Below are positions 22,786-33,300 of a stretch of 64,000 nucleotides of DNA, one piece after another (within the stretch, counting starts at the first letter, position 1; every line of letters starts with the position of its first letter). Made by a program: the position numbers and the translations under genes. Below the pieces are notes generated by a model. It was not told the origin of the DNA, did no database searches, and saw nothing but the letters and a program-made list of their open reading frames with translations. The stretch is from Brachionus rotundiformis (taxonomy: Eukaryota; Rotifera; Eurotatoria; Ploima; Brachionidae), in the NCBI GenBank assembly GCA_016802295.1, contig JAESIW010000138.1, positions 1,001,904 through 1,065,903 on the forward strand, written 5' to 3'.

Positions 22786-22794
22786 ATAGAATAT

Positions 22795-23140
22795 TCTCTT
22801 TCTTTCCCAAACCTTTTTAAATGACTTTGAACGGCTTCGATGACTTTTATTCATTTTTTTAAGATCTCCAAATTATAACTTCATACTCAAGATAAGGTCG
22901 GTCAAAAGTTTTTTTAGAGTCCTGATACTGAACATATATTGTGAAATGTGTAAATCTTCTCTTAATCATTCTCAGAATTAAAGTTGTTTATTTGATTGAC
23001 GAATTTATGTAACTTGTTGACTTTAAGTCTTCAGATTGATCATTGTGATAACTAAGTCTTTCTCTTTTGTTTTGAAATTTGCTTGTCATCTGTGGTATGC
23101 TTCCCATGTGTATAATCTTTATCTTCATTCAGACAAATAA
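22795..23140 (-). pseudogene. heavily decayed LINE reverse-transcriptase C-terminal relic
   Basis: Read leftward from 23140, LNEDK is followed at the right spacing by HMGKHTTDD-like residues, a GVTIDQNLK-like patch, VNQINN and MIKRRFTHF. A degraded LYKTLVRPHLEY-type block and an EIFKK-like segment come next. Several stops and frame changes intervene. The order is that of the thumb and connection part of CR1-like LINE reverse transcriptases, as seen intact at 57450-57910. It is too damaged to code. Confidence 0.5.
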
Positions 23141-23159
23141 GTCATTTTCGGTCCAGCTA

Positions 23160-23860
23160 CTGTCAGTTAGGTAAATATGATAATGGGGTATAAACGATAA
23201 TTTCTTTTGAATGATCATTGCTCGTAATAGGATTAATATTTTTGAATAGAATAAAAGATATTTAATAAAAAAACCGTTCCTTTACAAAATAATTATTTAA
23301 AGTCGTATAGATATTTTATTTTTTTTGAAATTTTCCGACAATTAACTTCAACAAATATAAAAAAAAACGACTTTTCCTAACAAACTAACTTTTTTAATTA
23401 TTTACAAATCTGAAATCAGATTTTGAAAAAAATTAACCGCTTTTTAGCAATCCCAACAAAAACGGATTTTCTCTTGTTTAGGGTAAATGTGATAATTTAA
23501 TTTAACGTAATAATGAGATGCCTGTGGCTCAACCGAATCAGAATGAATTACAATCGATTAATTCAAAAGAACAAGATAGCCCCTTGAGCTCTGAAAAAAA
23601 ATTGTTATAAATGTAAAAAAAGTTTTAAATCTGACAAAAAATTTCAATCAAAAAGGGTTTTCTTATTTTAGTTTATACATTGTAAAATTTGAACCGTTTA
23701 TTTTTTTTCAATAAAATTTTTTTTAATTAAAAAGAAAATGACTTTTTTATTAATTAAAATACAACTCAGTCCAAAAAAAAAATCCCTCCTTTCTTTTAAA
23801 ACTTAAAGATAAGAATTATCGCAATTACCCCATTTGACAGTATTAATCTCATTTAGACTA
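23160..23860. mobile_element. possible remnant of a DNA transposon with inverted ends
   Basis: AATGGGGTA-N4-CGATAATT occurs at 23182-23202 and in reverse orientation at 23814-23834 with the same 4-base spacer. A variant, GGGTA-N4-TGATAATT, lies inside at 23481-23497. Between them an ATG at 23520 opens about 30 polar codons, and another frame just after gives CYKCKKSF. This looks like the ends and debris of a small transposable element, but no transposase is recognisable. Confidence 0.35.
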
Positions 23861-24103
23861 TCATCGTTCTTAATTCAGTATCACTTGCAAATTTTAAACA
23901 ATAATTATAAATAATAATTTATTCACTTTAAATAGTCAAATAAAGTAAAAAAAATAAAAAAATGATTGCTTTAAATTAAAATTAAAATCTTAAAAAAAAA
24001 CTAAAGTCAATTATTAAATAACCATTGATTTTTTCAAGAAATTAATTCTTAAAAAATTACACTATTTAAATCTATAAAATAATTAAAAAAACATAAATGA
24101 GAA
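23861..24103. other. AT-rich 3' flank of the RRM gene
   Basis: Very A/T-rich sequence, presumably the 3' UTR and poly(A) region of the leftward PABPN1-like gene. Nothing else is seen. Confidence 0.35.
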
Positions 24104-25213
24104 TTATCTGCGTGTAAATGCATTTGAGTATCTGCGCAGGTGATGTCCGGATGTTGCATATTTTGGAGTATGATAGTAAGCAGTTGGTGAGATTAAATGC
24201 GAGCTTGGAACCCTTCTTGGCATCATGTACGGATCGTAGAGGTCTGTCCTTCGATATGGACCATATCTAGACATTCTATGTGATTCATATGACATGTGGT
24301 GAGTTGAATGGTGAGCGTGCCTCGAGTCTTCGTAGTGGCCGTGATAGTAGCTACGTGATGGATGAGACGGACGGTCATCGTAGGAGTAATAGGACGTCGC
24401 CGATCTCGGACGCCTTTCGTAATACTCCAGATCTCGTCTGTCTCGACTTGATCTCTTTTCTGGCCTAGGCTTCTTGCTGGTCACTGTCAATGGCCGACCT
24501 TTATTTTATTAATTATATTTTTATTACATTGCAAAGTTTATTAATAATTTTTCTAATAATTTTTTATTCGAAATAGAGCAGCCAACTGTCTATTATTATG
24601 TTTATTATTTATTATTATTATTAATGTCAAACCATTAATATTTGGACTGATAACATTAAAAATAAAATCCATTAGAATCAATTTTATAATCAATTAAGAA
24701 AGAACAGGTTAAGAGCCAAAATAAAAGATAAAGAATGGAAATTAAATACAGATGAATTAATTCTCATAATATTCATAGAATATGGTGGCTTACCATTAAC
24801 TTGAGTTCCATTCATTCTCATGGCAGCTTGGACGCCCTCTCTGTGCATGAATTCAATAAAGGCAGCTCCTTTTGGGTGTCCAGTTTTCATATTTTTGATT
24901 ATGGTCACTCTAAGTATGTTCCCGCAGCAGATAAATGCATTTTTTAAGTCATCCTCTGTGGCCGAGTAGTCTACATTACCAATATAGATAGACATTGCGT
25001 CATGATCTTAATAATATCAGGTAAAATTTAGCCAGGTTTTAATTATTAGTCTGGCGAACCTTTTGTTTTGGAAGAGGGTGAATGAGTGTGACCTGGACTA
25101 CGAGAACGACTTCGACTACGATCGTCGAATTCGCTCATTGAATCTTCATTCTTACTCAAACAATTTGAGTAGCTGTCCCTACTTTCCGAACTTCTGTCAT
25201 TTGTAGATTTCAT
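24104..25213 (-). CDS. PABPN1-like RNA-binding protein (RRM plus Arg/Tyr-rich tail)
   Basis: Nuclear poly(A)-binding-type protein with a single RRM. The ATG at 25213 opens an exon rich in Ser/Arg/Asp (SRSRSRS, about residues 30-45). An intron then precedes the RRM exon (about 25005-24794). RNP2 is SIYIGNVDY and RNP1 is KGAAFIEF in a HPKGAAFIEF context, and the DDL helix and CCGNILRVTI follow the PABPN1/PABP2 pattern. A roughly 290-base intron (about 24793-24507) interrupts the RRM at VNG|RPLTV. The last exon ends the RRM and adds a tail rich in Arg, Tyr, Ser and His with many RR/SY pairs, stopping at 24104. Human PABPN1 has a coiled coil and a shorter tail, so this is a divergent member. Roles in poly(A) tail control or splicing are family inference. 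It is transcribed divergently from the photolyase. Confidence 0.85.
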
Positions 25214-26345
25214 TTTCTATCTTAATTTGTTTAATTTAAAGCATTTAGAAACAGCCTAACTATTATTTGTTAGATTCCTTTTACATTAATAATAATAATT
25301 TATATATTTTTTACTCTAAAGTTTGTTTTATAATGCCTTAAATAGGTTTAATAGAATGAACGAGTTTTAAACTTGATTGGTTTCTTTATATTTTATATCT
25401 ATCATCTAGTAATATTATAATGGGCTTTTTTAAGGCGACATCATATTTGGATTGGCCCTAAATTATTTTAACCCAGACATAAATGTTAAACAAAAGCCCC
25501 GTGGCTATTTTTCTCAATTAAAGCCTTTTGACTTTTTTGAATTAATTGAAAAATAATAGAATTTAATTATTTTAAGTTTCTAATTTTAACCTAGTAGATT
25601 TAGGCGCAAACATATTACACCTATTTTTTTTAAGTACAAAATAAAAAATTTTATTTTAAAATAATTTATTTTTCAAATTAAGCTTTATAAAAATAAGATA
25701 AAATTAAAAAAAAATTTAATTGAAAATTTAAACAGTTTATCTTTGTATTACCTGAGACGGATGTTTATCAATTTAAAATTTAAAAGCCTACTTTTAACCC
25801 ATTCAAAACTAACTTAACATTTTTTACAATTTAAAAAAATCTTTTAGATATGAGATATATAAATCTAACATTTTGAAAAACTGAAATTAACAAGCTAATT
25901 TTTGATAATTTATTTATTTGGAAATAATAGAATCTGTTTTATCGGTATAATAGTAATATTAAAAAAATAATTTTCAATTGTGTCAATTGAACGAATTACC
26001 TGTAATTAATATCCAATTTAATTTCTTTGGTGCCTTCTGATTTAAAATTTCTATTAATAAAATCCTAGCATAAAATAAAAAATCTTAAATTTTTTCTCCT
26101 TTAATAATAAAAATTAAAATCATTTATTAAAAAATGTCAGTAATTAATTAAAAGTATCAGGTTTTTCTCTATTTTACCATTCTGAATTTGGTCAAACTAT
26201 TGTTGAAATACAAAAATAATATATCTGATTTAATAAATAGAACAAATTTTGAAATATAATTATAAAAATAAAACTCATTCGTGTACAATAACGTGATATT
26301 ATTTAACTAAAATTCATTTAATTAATTAATTTTTAAATGAATTAA
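25214..26345. other. divergent promoter region between RRM gene and photolyase
   Basis: About 1.1 kb of AT-rich sequence between two divergent gene starts, so it must hold both promoters. I see no conserved element, ORF or repeat worth naming. Whether the genes share control cannot be told. Confidence 0.45.
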
Positions 26346-28028
26346 ATGGCACCAAAAAGGGAAAAAATAAAACAAGAAACTAATTCAGCTCAAGGACTGG
26401 AACCTAAAAGCGAACCAATTGAGTCCTCTGGTTCAACTGGAATGGAAAAAGCTAAGAATTGCATCTACTGGTTTCGTAAAGCCTTGCGTTTGCACGACAA
26501 CCCAAGTTTAACACATGCAATCCAAAATAGTCAGCACATATATCCAATTTTTATCCTCGATCCATGGTTTGTTCAAAATGCCAAAGTTGGTCCAAATCGG
26601 TGGAGGTTTCTTCTCCAATCTCTAAACGACTTAAACAATCAACTAATTAAGAAAAATTCCCGTCTGATCCTCATACGAGGAAATCCAAGTACTGTGTTCA
26701 AAGAAAAGATAAAAGAATGGGACATAAGTCTAATATGCTTTGAATCAGATACAGAACCATATGCCAAAATTCGCGATGAGCAAATAGCACAAATAGCTAA
26801 TGAATATAATGTAAAAGTTGAGACCAAATATGGACATACATTGTATAATATGGACTATGTATATAAGAAAAACAACCAAAAAGTGCCACTTCAGTATCAA
26901 TCATTTTTAGGAGTCTTGGCAAAAATTGGAGATCCACCTAAGCCAATTGACGAACCGAAGGACATGTTCAATAAATTGGACATAGACTACAATTTGTACA
27001 AAATACCTGATTTAAATTCGATAGGAGTTGATCCAAACGAGTGTGGTCCTCTTTTGTATCCAGGTGGTGAGACTGAAGCATTAAGACGCCTTGATGAAAA
27101 ATTCAAAAATGAGTCTTGGATATGCTCATTTGAAAAACCAAATACAAGTCCTAATAGCTTGATTCCAAGCACTACGGTGCTGAGTCCTTATCTAAAATTT
27201 GGTTGTCTAAGCGCTAGGACATTTTATTGGCGCTTAAAGCAAGTATATGCCAAGAAAAAGCATTCTATGCCACCAGTATCCCTAGAGGGTCAGTTACTCT
27301 TTAGGGAATTTTTTTATTATGTTGGCGCATTTACTCCCAACTTTGATAAAATAGAAGGAAATTCAGTTTGCAGGCAAATAAAATGGGATGATAAGCCAGA
27401 ATTTGTTAAAGCTTGGAAAGAGGGAAGAACTGGATTTCCATTTATAGATGCAATAATGACTCAATTGAGAACTGAGGGCTGGATTCATCATTTGGCAAGA
27501 CATGCGGTAGCATGTTTTTTGACTCGTGGAGATCTTTACTGTAGTTGGGAGAAAGGTAAAGAAGTTTTTGAAGAATATCTGCTTGATCAAGATTGGAGCC
27601 TCAACGCTGCTAATTGGATGTGGTTAAGTGCTTCGGCTTTTTTTCACCAATATTTCAGAGTCTATAGCCCGATCGGCTTTGGCAAAAAAACAGACGAAAA
27701 TGGAGACTATATTAGAAAGTATATTCCGGTTCTTAAAACTTTTCCGACCAAATACATATTTGAGCCTTGGACAGCACCACTTGAGGTTCAAAAACGACAC
27801 AATTGTGTCATTGGTAAAGATTATCCGCGTCCTATTGTTGATCATAATACTATTAGTAAAATAAATATTTCCAGAATGAAAAAAGCTTATGAAGAAACTA
27901 AAGCTACTGTTGAAAGTGGCGATGATAAAAAATCGAAGCCTAATAGTTCCAAATCGCTCAAAAATCCGCCCAAATCGGAAAAAACTAGTCCTGATACCAG
28001 ACCACCATCGAAAAAATCAAAATTTTAA
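26346..28028 (+). CDS. (6-4) photolyase of the animal cryptochrome/photolyase family
   Basis: Light-driven flavoprotein that repairs UV (6-4) pyrimidine-pyrimidone photoproducts. It is one uninterrupted 560-codon frame. The N-terminal alpha/beta antenna domain starts near residue 38 (CIYWFRKALRLHDNP), and the FAD domain covers roughly 240-510. GWIHHLARHA places His382 and His386, equivalent by spacing to the two active-site histidines of (6-4) photolyases. DWSLNAANWMWLSASAF keeps the flavin-contacting Asn, and FFHQYFRVYSP is typical of (6-4) photolyases rather than clock cryptochromes. A Lys/Pro/Ser-rich tail (about 515-560, ending PSKKSKF) and the start APKREK look like nuclear-localisation sequence. 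ATG chosen because the upstream ATG is followed directly by a stop. The absence of introns is unlike the multi-exon neighbours. A cryptochrome role is less likely but not excluded. Confidence 0.92.
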   Translation: MAPKREKIKQETNSAQGLEPKSEPIESSGSTGMEKAKNCIYWFRKALRLHDNPSLTHAIQNSQHIYPIFILDPWFVQNAKVGPNRWRFLLQSLNDLNNQLIKKNSRLILIRGNPSTVFKEKIKEWDISLICFESDTEPYAKIRDEQIAQIANEYNVKVETKYGHTLYNMDYVYKKNNQKVPLQYQSFLGVLAKIGDPPKPIDEPKDMFNKLDIDYNLYKIPDLNSIGVDPNECGPLLYPGGETEALRRLDEKFKNESWICSFEKPNTSPNSLIPSTTVLSPYLKFGCLSARTFYWRLKQVYAKKKHSMPPVSLEGQLLFREFFYYVGAFTPNFDKIEGNSVCRQIKWDDKPEFVKAWKEGRTGFPFIDAIMTQLRTEGWIHHLARHAVACFLTRGDLYCSWEKGKEVFEEYLLDQDWSLNAANWMWLSASAFFHQYFRVYSPIGFGKKTDENGDYIRKYIPVLKTFPTKYIFEPWTAPLEVQKRHNCVIGKDYPRPIVDHNTISKINISRMKKAYEETKATVESGDDKKSKPNSSKSLKNPPKSEKTSPDTRPPSKKSKF

Positions 28029-28365
28029 TTTTTTTTTTCTAATTAATCAAAGTTTCGTTATGGTTTTGTAATTGTCCATGAAAATAATTTTTTTTTAATT
28101 AAAATTCTATTAAAATATTTCTAATTATGTTGATATTTATTAAAATCAATTTTAATTTGTTAACAATTGGACTAATAATTATCTAAATTGATTAAATAAC
28201 AAAATTAATATTGCTTTTTAATTTTTATTAGGATACAGACAATTAACAATTAATTTCATTACATTTTAATTATTTACAAAATTACAAAAAGCAATTACAA
28301 CATACAATTTATATTAAATTTTAAAATAAGTACAATTATTTAATTAAAAAAGATAGGTTAGAAAA
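28029..28365. other. convergent 3' flanks of photolyase and GPCR 1
   Basis: About 335 AT-rich bases between two convergent stop codons. It holds only 3' UTR-like sequence. Confidence 0.4.
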
Positions 28366-29487
28366 TTAATTATTTATTTTACTTATTTGAACTAACTCTT
28401 TTGATGATGCTTTCAAAGATGAGTCAGCATTTGTCGATTTGACCGATGAATCTTGTACTTTTTTTTTGGTCAAACAGCACAATTTCCTTATTTTAATCAA
28501 AAAATACTTTCTAAAAAGAGTATTAATTTTAAAAATGGCCAAAAAATGAAAAGCCACAAAGCTAAATGTGAACATATCTGTTGTATTTAGGATAATTCTT
28601 CCATACCGGGTGGCAAACAATTCACCAAAAAAGAATCCAAAACATATTATTTGTGGTAGAGTACAAACCATAAACATAAATGAATAAATGATAATAAATC
28701 TTGATATTTGGCGACGTCTTTTTATTTTTCTATAATTATCTGATGAATTAGGTATTTTAGATGAATTTAGACGAATTCTCATTAGTAAATTGCACACAAT
28801 CATGATAGAAAATGGCACAAAACAAAAAACAGCTAGATGAATTCGATCCCAGGTTGGATAAAAGCTGTAATAATTAGAATCATAGCAGTTGATGACATCA
28901 AACTGTATGGTCGTGTTGACCAAAGTTCCATTTATTTCCATCGTTTTATTTATTTCAGCATTTTTGATTACTCCAACAAAAAGAATTATATGAAAATTTA
29001 GAAGAAATAGAATCAAGATAACCAAAAAACAGAATAGATAGGTTTTTCTCAAGTTGAAAAAATGATTGTATGGAAAATACACTTTGATTACTTGATCTAT
29101 TGACATGTAAGTTAAAAGCCATGAGCTACAATGAAGAGAAAAGAATTGACTGAATGTAAATATCTTACAAGTTGGTATGGATAGACTTTCTATAATGTTT
29201 TGCTCGTCTATTTGGTATTCTATTGCGAGACTGTCTTTGTTTTTTGGCAAAATGAGCAGAAACACATCCAAATTCCAAGTGTACAATGATGGTATTTTGA
29301 CAATGAATATGAAGAATAGAATGATGAATGTGGTATTTTTCCTAAGCTTGGGAGAACGACAGACCATCGAAGAGAACGCATTGGTTAGAGTTCCACAAAT
29401 AGTTAGTGTCAAAGCGTATATAGAGATAATGTTTAAGATTATAGTTTCTATTTTACATCTTGATGACAAACATTCTGTAAAAGTCAT
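28366..29487 (-). CDS. orphan 7-transmembrane GPCR 1 (373 aa), non-canonical
   Basis: Intronless receptor. The ATG at 29487 (MTFTEC) is chosen because the codons before it open with TTG, not ATG. Seven hydrophobic helices are clear: TM1 holds GTLTN (Asn of helix 1), TM3 starts after PTCKIF, TM4 is ILILFLLNFHIILF, TM5 contains WDRIHL then FVPFSI, TM6 has CTLPQ (a CxxP kink) and TM7 is FVAFHFLAIFKIN. The Cys before TM3 and NCYDS in loop 2 can form the usual disulfide. Loop 2 has several Asn-x-Ser/Thr sites. The DRY motif is replaced by DQVIK and NPxxY is absent. It is clearly paralogous to the receptors at 34815 and 36589. Ligand unknown. The extended basic/Ser-rich C-tail (about 50 residues) is longer than in its sisters. 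Confidence 0.88.
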   Translation of the reverse strand: MTFTECLSSRCKIETIILNIISIYALTLTICGTLTNAFSSMVCRSPKLRKNTTFIILFFIFIVKIPSLYTWNLDVFLLILPKNKDSLAIEYQIDEQNIIESLSIPTCKIFTFSQFFSLHCSSWLLTYMSIDQVIKVYFPYNHFFNLRKTYLFCFLVILILFLLNFHIILFVGVIKNAEINKTMEINGTLVNTTIQFDVINCYDSNYYSFYPTWDRIHLAVFCFVPFSIMIVCNLLMRIRLNSSKIPNSSDNYRKIKRRRQISRFIIIYSFMFMVCTLPQIICFGFFFGELFATRYGRIILNTTDMFTFSFVAFHFLAIFKINTLFRKYFLIKIRKLCCLTKKKVQDSSVKSTNADSSLKASSKELVQISKINN

Positions 29488-29872
29488 TTTCAAAATGACT
29501 AAATTCAAATAATTTTAGGCCTTAAATCATTAAAAAAAGCTGTTTCTAATATAAATTTATTTCTATTTTAAATTAATTGAATGATATAGAATATAATAGA
29601 AAGTGATTAATTAATATCCTTTTTGCCAAAAAAATAAGGAAGAAATTATTATTGGATATAAGTGACTTGATTTCGCTAATAGCTAACTCGTTTTCAATTA
29701 ATTAAAAAAAATTATTAATTACGCTTAAATTTTTTAAGTCTGGACAATTAGCTTTTTGAATGGTAAATTAATTTTTTCCAAACTAAGAACATATCAACCC
29801 ATTTTATAGTTATCTTTAGATAATACTTATAAATAAGTTTTTAATTTCAAATAATTAAATTTTTTTGTCACC

Positions 29873-29945
29873 CTCCTCTTTTTGCAACCGGGCTTGGGAC
29901 CTGCGGATCGGCAGAGTTATGGTGACTGCTTTTTGAATCCATTTT
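29873..29945 (-). repeat. GC-rich retroelement-like island
   Basis: A roughly 70-base island of balanced composition in very AT-rich surroundings. Read leftward it contains AGGTCCCAAGCCCGG followed by AAAGAGGAGGGT, a style I associate with 3' ends of some LINEs. The family is not certain and no ORF is attached. Confidence 0.35.
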
Positions 29946-30033
29946 TCAAAAGTAAAAAATTTTTAATTTGAAAAATGAAGTGGACTTTTTTCAAAATGAC
30001 ATCCTATTTATACCCCTTTGGTGTACATGAGTC

Positions 30034-30069
30034 ACCAATTTAGCCAATTTAGCCAATTTAGCCAATTTA
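30034..30069. repeat. tandem 9-base repeat (CCAATTTAG x 4)
   Basis: The unit CCAATTTAG is repeated about four times head to tail, the last copy ending as CCAATTTAT. It is a simple minisatellite. Confidence 0.9.
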
Positions 30070-30386
30070 TATTGATAAATTTTTTTAAAATCATTTATTG
30101 AATAAATAATAGTTTTTAAAATTAAAATTATTTTTATGATTCAAATTAATCAAAGAATGAATTAACTATTTAATTTTTTGTTCAGTTTCAAATATGTAAT
30201 GACTTTCGGAAATAAAATTGGTAAAGTAAGGTTATTATTATGGAATCCTTCTACTTTTTGAAAAAAGCTTACATATATTTTAGCCAAAAATAAAAATTTA
30301 ATTAATATTTTAGACTTTTTATTATAGTTCTAGAAAAATACTCTCTTTTTTTTTAAATAAATAAGTTTTGATAAATTTTAATTCTC

Positions 30387-33300
30387 TCATGATAAAACAC
30401 ATGCCTGACTTGCTTGAATATGACTACCATTCATCATATTGTTTGCATCGTAACCTAACATTTCATCATGGTTCATTGACATTCCTGCCGCATTCATCTC
30501 CATTCTTTTCCTATGATTTCTCTGCATAGCCTCATGATTTTTTTGTATTCTCTCTCTAGTTTTGAGATGCATTTCCATGTGTCTTTTATGCATGTTTTCA
30601 GCATTTCTATGCATAGATTCCATCATCATGAAAGGATTGTGCATTTGACCAAATAAATTCGAATCAAAGGAATTCTGTCCATTCATCTGATCGCCTAGAC
30701 CAAGAGTAAGAATTTAATTTAAAAAAAAGCCTAAATCTACCTCTATCTCTCAAGTATTCTTCTATTATTTGGTCGGCCTCTTGGTCACTCGTTGCGATTA
30801 GCATTCTATTCAAATATTTTGCATCAATCGGCGCTCCGCCAGATGCACTTAATAATTTCCTCACATATTTCTTTTATATTTAATTAATTAAAATTTTTGA
30901 AAAATCTTATTTCAATAAAATACATTAGAGTTATCACTACGGTTTTGTCTAATTGACGCAAGTCTTAAATCTTCTTTTAATTTTTCAGCTTCTGGATCAA
31001 CCTTGTAATTACACTTTGGAAAACATTTACACCAAAAAATTTGCCAATTTTACTTTATTAGATACTTTGTCAACAAGTATATTTTTGGAATTGAATCTCT
31101 CTTTTTCCAAATACTCGCGAGTTGACAATTTTTCACCTGTACTCTTAACCGGATGCTTTTGCTCGGCAAAAATTTGCACATACAAACACCTGTTGAGCAA
31201 AAAATCCAATCTCTAGCAAGCAAAAACTTATTAAAAATTAAAAACCCATTATTAATTATTTAATACATCTTGGTTAATAGTTAGAGTATAATCTTGGCTA
31301 AAATTGAATTCAAAAGAGCTGCTCCGGCGAATTATCTCACTTTTGTACTCATTTGGGTCATTGTACATTTTAAACACACAATAAATATCTTCATAAATTG
31401 GATTAAATATTTTTGCTGAGCCAATTGTGAACACAAAGTTTATTTTTTGGTTTAATATCTGAGTACTGGGATTTGATATTTCAATTTCACCATCCAGTGG
31501 TTCCCAATTGTTATCGCAAGGAATTATTTCAACTTCCAAAGTTCCGGCTTCGTTATTTTTCAAATCCAGAATTTTTACTTCATTTTTATATGCAATCAAA
31601 AATGGAAGTAATTTTGGATATACCATCGCTGTGCCAATTTGAGTTGGTGTATCTGGTGATTCATAAAATGGATCATATGACTAAAAAAAAGTCTCTTAAA
31701 TCTCGATTTTTTATCTAAATAATTTACTTGAAATTTGTGTCTATTAATTATTCCATCATCTTGAAAATCCAAATACATTTCGGTCATGTCGACCTTACGG
31801 TCTAAAAATTTTTTCTTAGTCCAAGTCCAGCTTAGACCAGTCTCGAAATTTCTCACCGATACAAAAGGCTAAAACAAAAATTTTCCAATTATAAAAGTTA
31901 TTTTTTTGGTTAATTTTTTACCATCATTTCTCCATCGTACTCACCTCTTAAAAAATAAATTTAGATAATTATCAAATTTTTTTTCATGTCTGATACCTGG
32001 CAGGAGCTGATACTGGAAAAGCGTTGAAGCCAACTTTTTTGTCCAAAATAGCTGATATACTATTTGCTTCCTCTATATGTGGCAAAAGATCTATTAATTC
32101 ATTTTGGCACTTAATTTGTTCTTTATAAAAATAAATTAATAAGAATAAACTCAAAAATAATTTATTAAAAACCTTGGTTCATATTTAATTTAGTTTTTTG
32201 TGAAATCAGACCAGACTTTTGAGCAATCTCGTCCTGTACCATCTCAAAAGTGTATACAACATCATTTGAGCTAGCTTTGGATGGATCAATGAAGCAGTAG
32301 TATTGCGAAGCCCCGAATAACAAGCGATCCAAATGAACTAGCTCAGCTGAAGTATTTAAAGGTTCGCCATTAATTAATATTTTTGAGCCATTTGTCCTCT
32401 CTAGGATAATTTTATATGATTCAATTTTGATAATTCCATGCTCTGGTAAAATACTTAAAATATTAGGATAAATGAATACACGTTTTTAAAAATTTTGCTC
32501 ATTTACTCAATTCCTTGTAAGGAAATGTCACTATTGCCAGGCAGACCAATTTTTTTCTCGCCTTCTCCTTCTAATATAATTTTCAAAGTGCCACTTAATG
32601 ATGGATCCATGTTAATATTTGACAAATGAGGTGTAGTTTTGGCTTTGGCTAATGTTTGACTAATTTCTGAATTTTCCATTGATGCTTTGGCTTCTTTTAG
32701 CTTTTCTTCGTAAGAAAGCTCCATTTCCTTCATTTTACGATTATTGTCTTCCAATTGCTGTCTAAGTATTTCATCATCGTCTAGGATTAAAAAATAATAA
32801 ATCTTTGATATATTTAATAAATTAATTAATAGAATTTTTTAAAAAAAAATTACCATTTTCTTCATTGCCAGTGATGGTCAGATTTTTCATGAGATCAGGA
32901 TCAATTTGACCATTTTCAAGCATCTGTTTGAGTCTCAAATTTTCTTCCCTCAATTCCTTGATTAATTTTTCAGTCGGATCTTCATTAACAATGGCTTTTG
33001 TTTTAATTTGTTTGGCTCTATCAGCTAAAAAGAAACACTTTTTTTTTACCTTTAAGACATAATTTGCCATTTACCATATCTTAAGGTCGACACAGATTCA
33101 TCATAATTTATATCGGCAGGACTTATGGCAGCGATCTAGATCAAAAAATTAACAAAATGCTTCCAATTTAATTAAGTTATTAAACCATTATGGTCTTAGA
33201 ATTTCCGCCAAGTGCATTCATAAGCAATTTAGTCAAAACCGAATCTCTATATGGTACTAGAAGATAAATTAAATAACAATTCAAATTAAAATAATCCAAA

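Larger units (their letters stand above)
29488..30386. other. intergenic region with small repeats
   Basis: About 900 bases upstream of GPCR 1 and downstream of the kinesin. It includes a GC-rich island (about 29873-29945) and a short tandem repeat (30034-30069), each listed separately. The rest is AT-rich with no gene seen. Confidence 0.45.
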
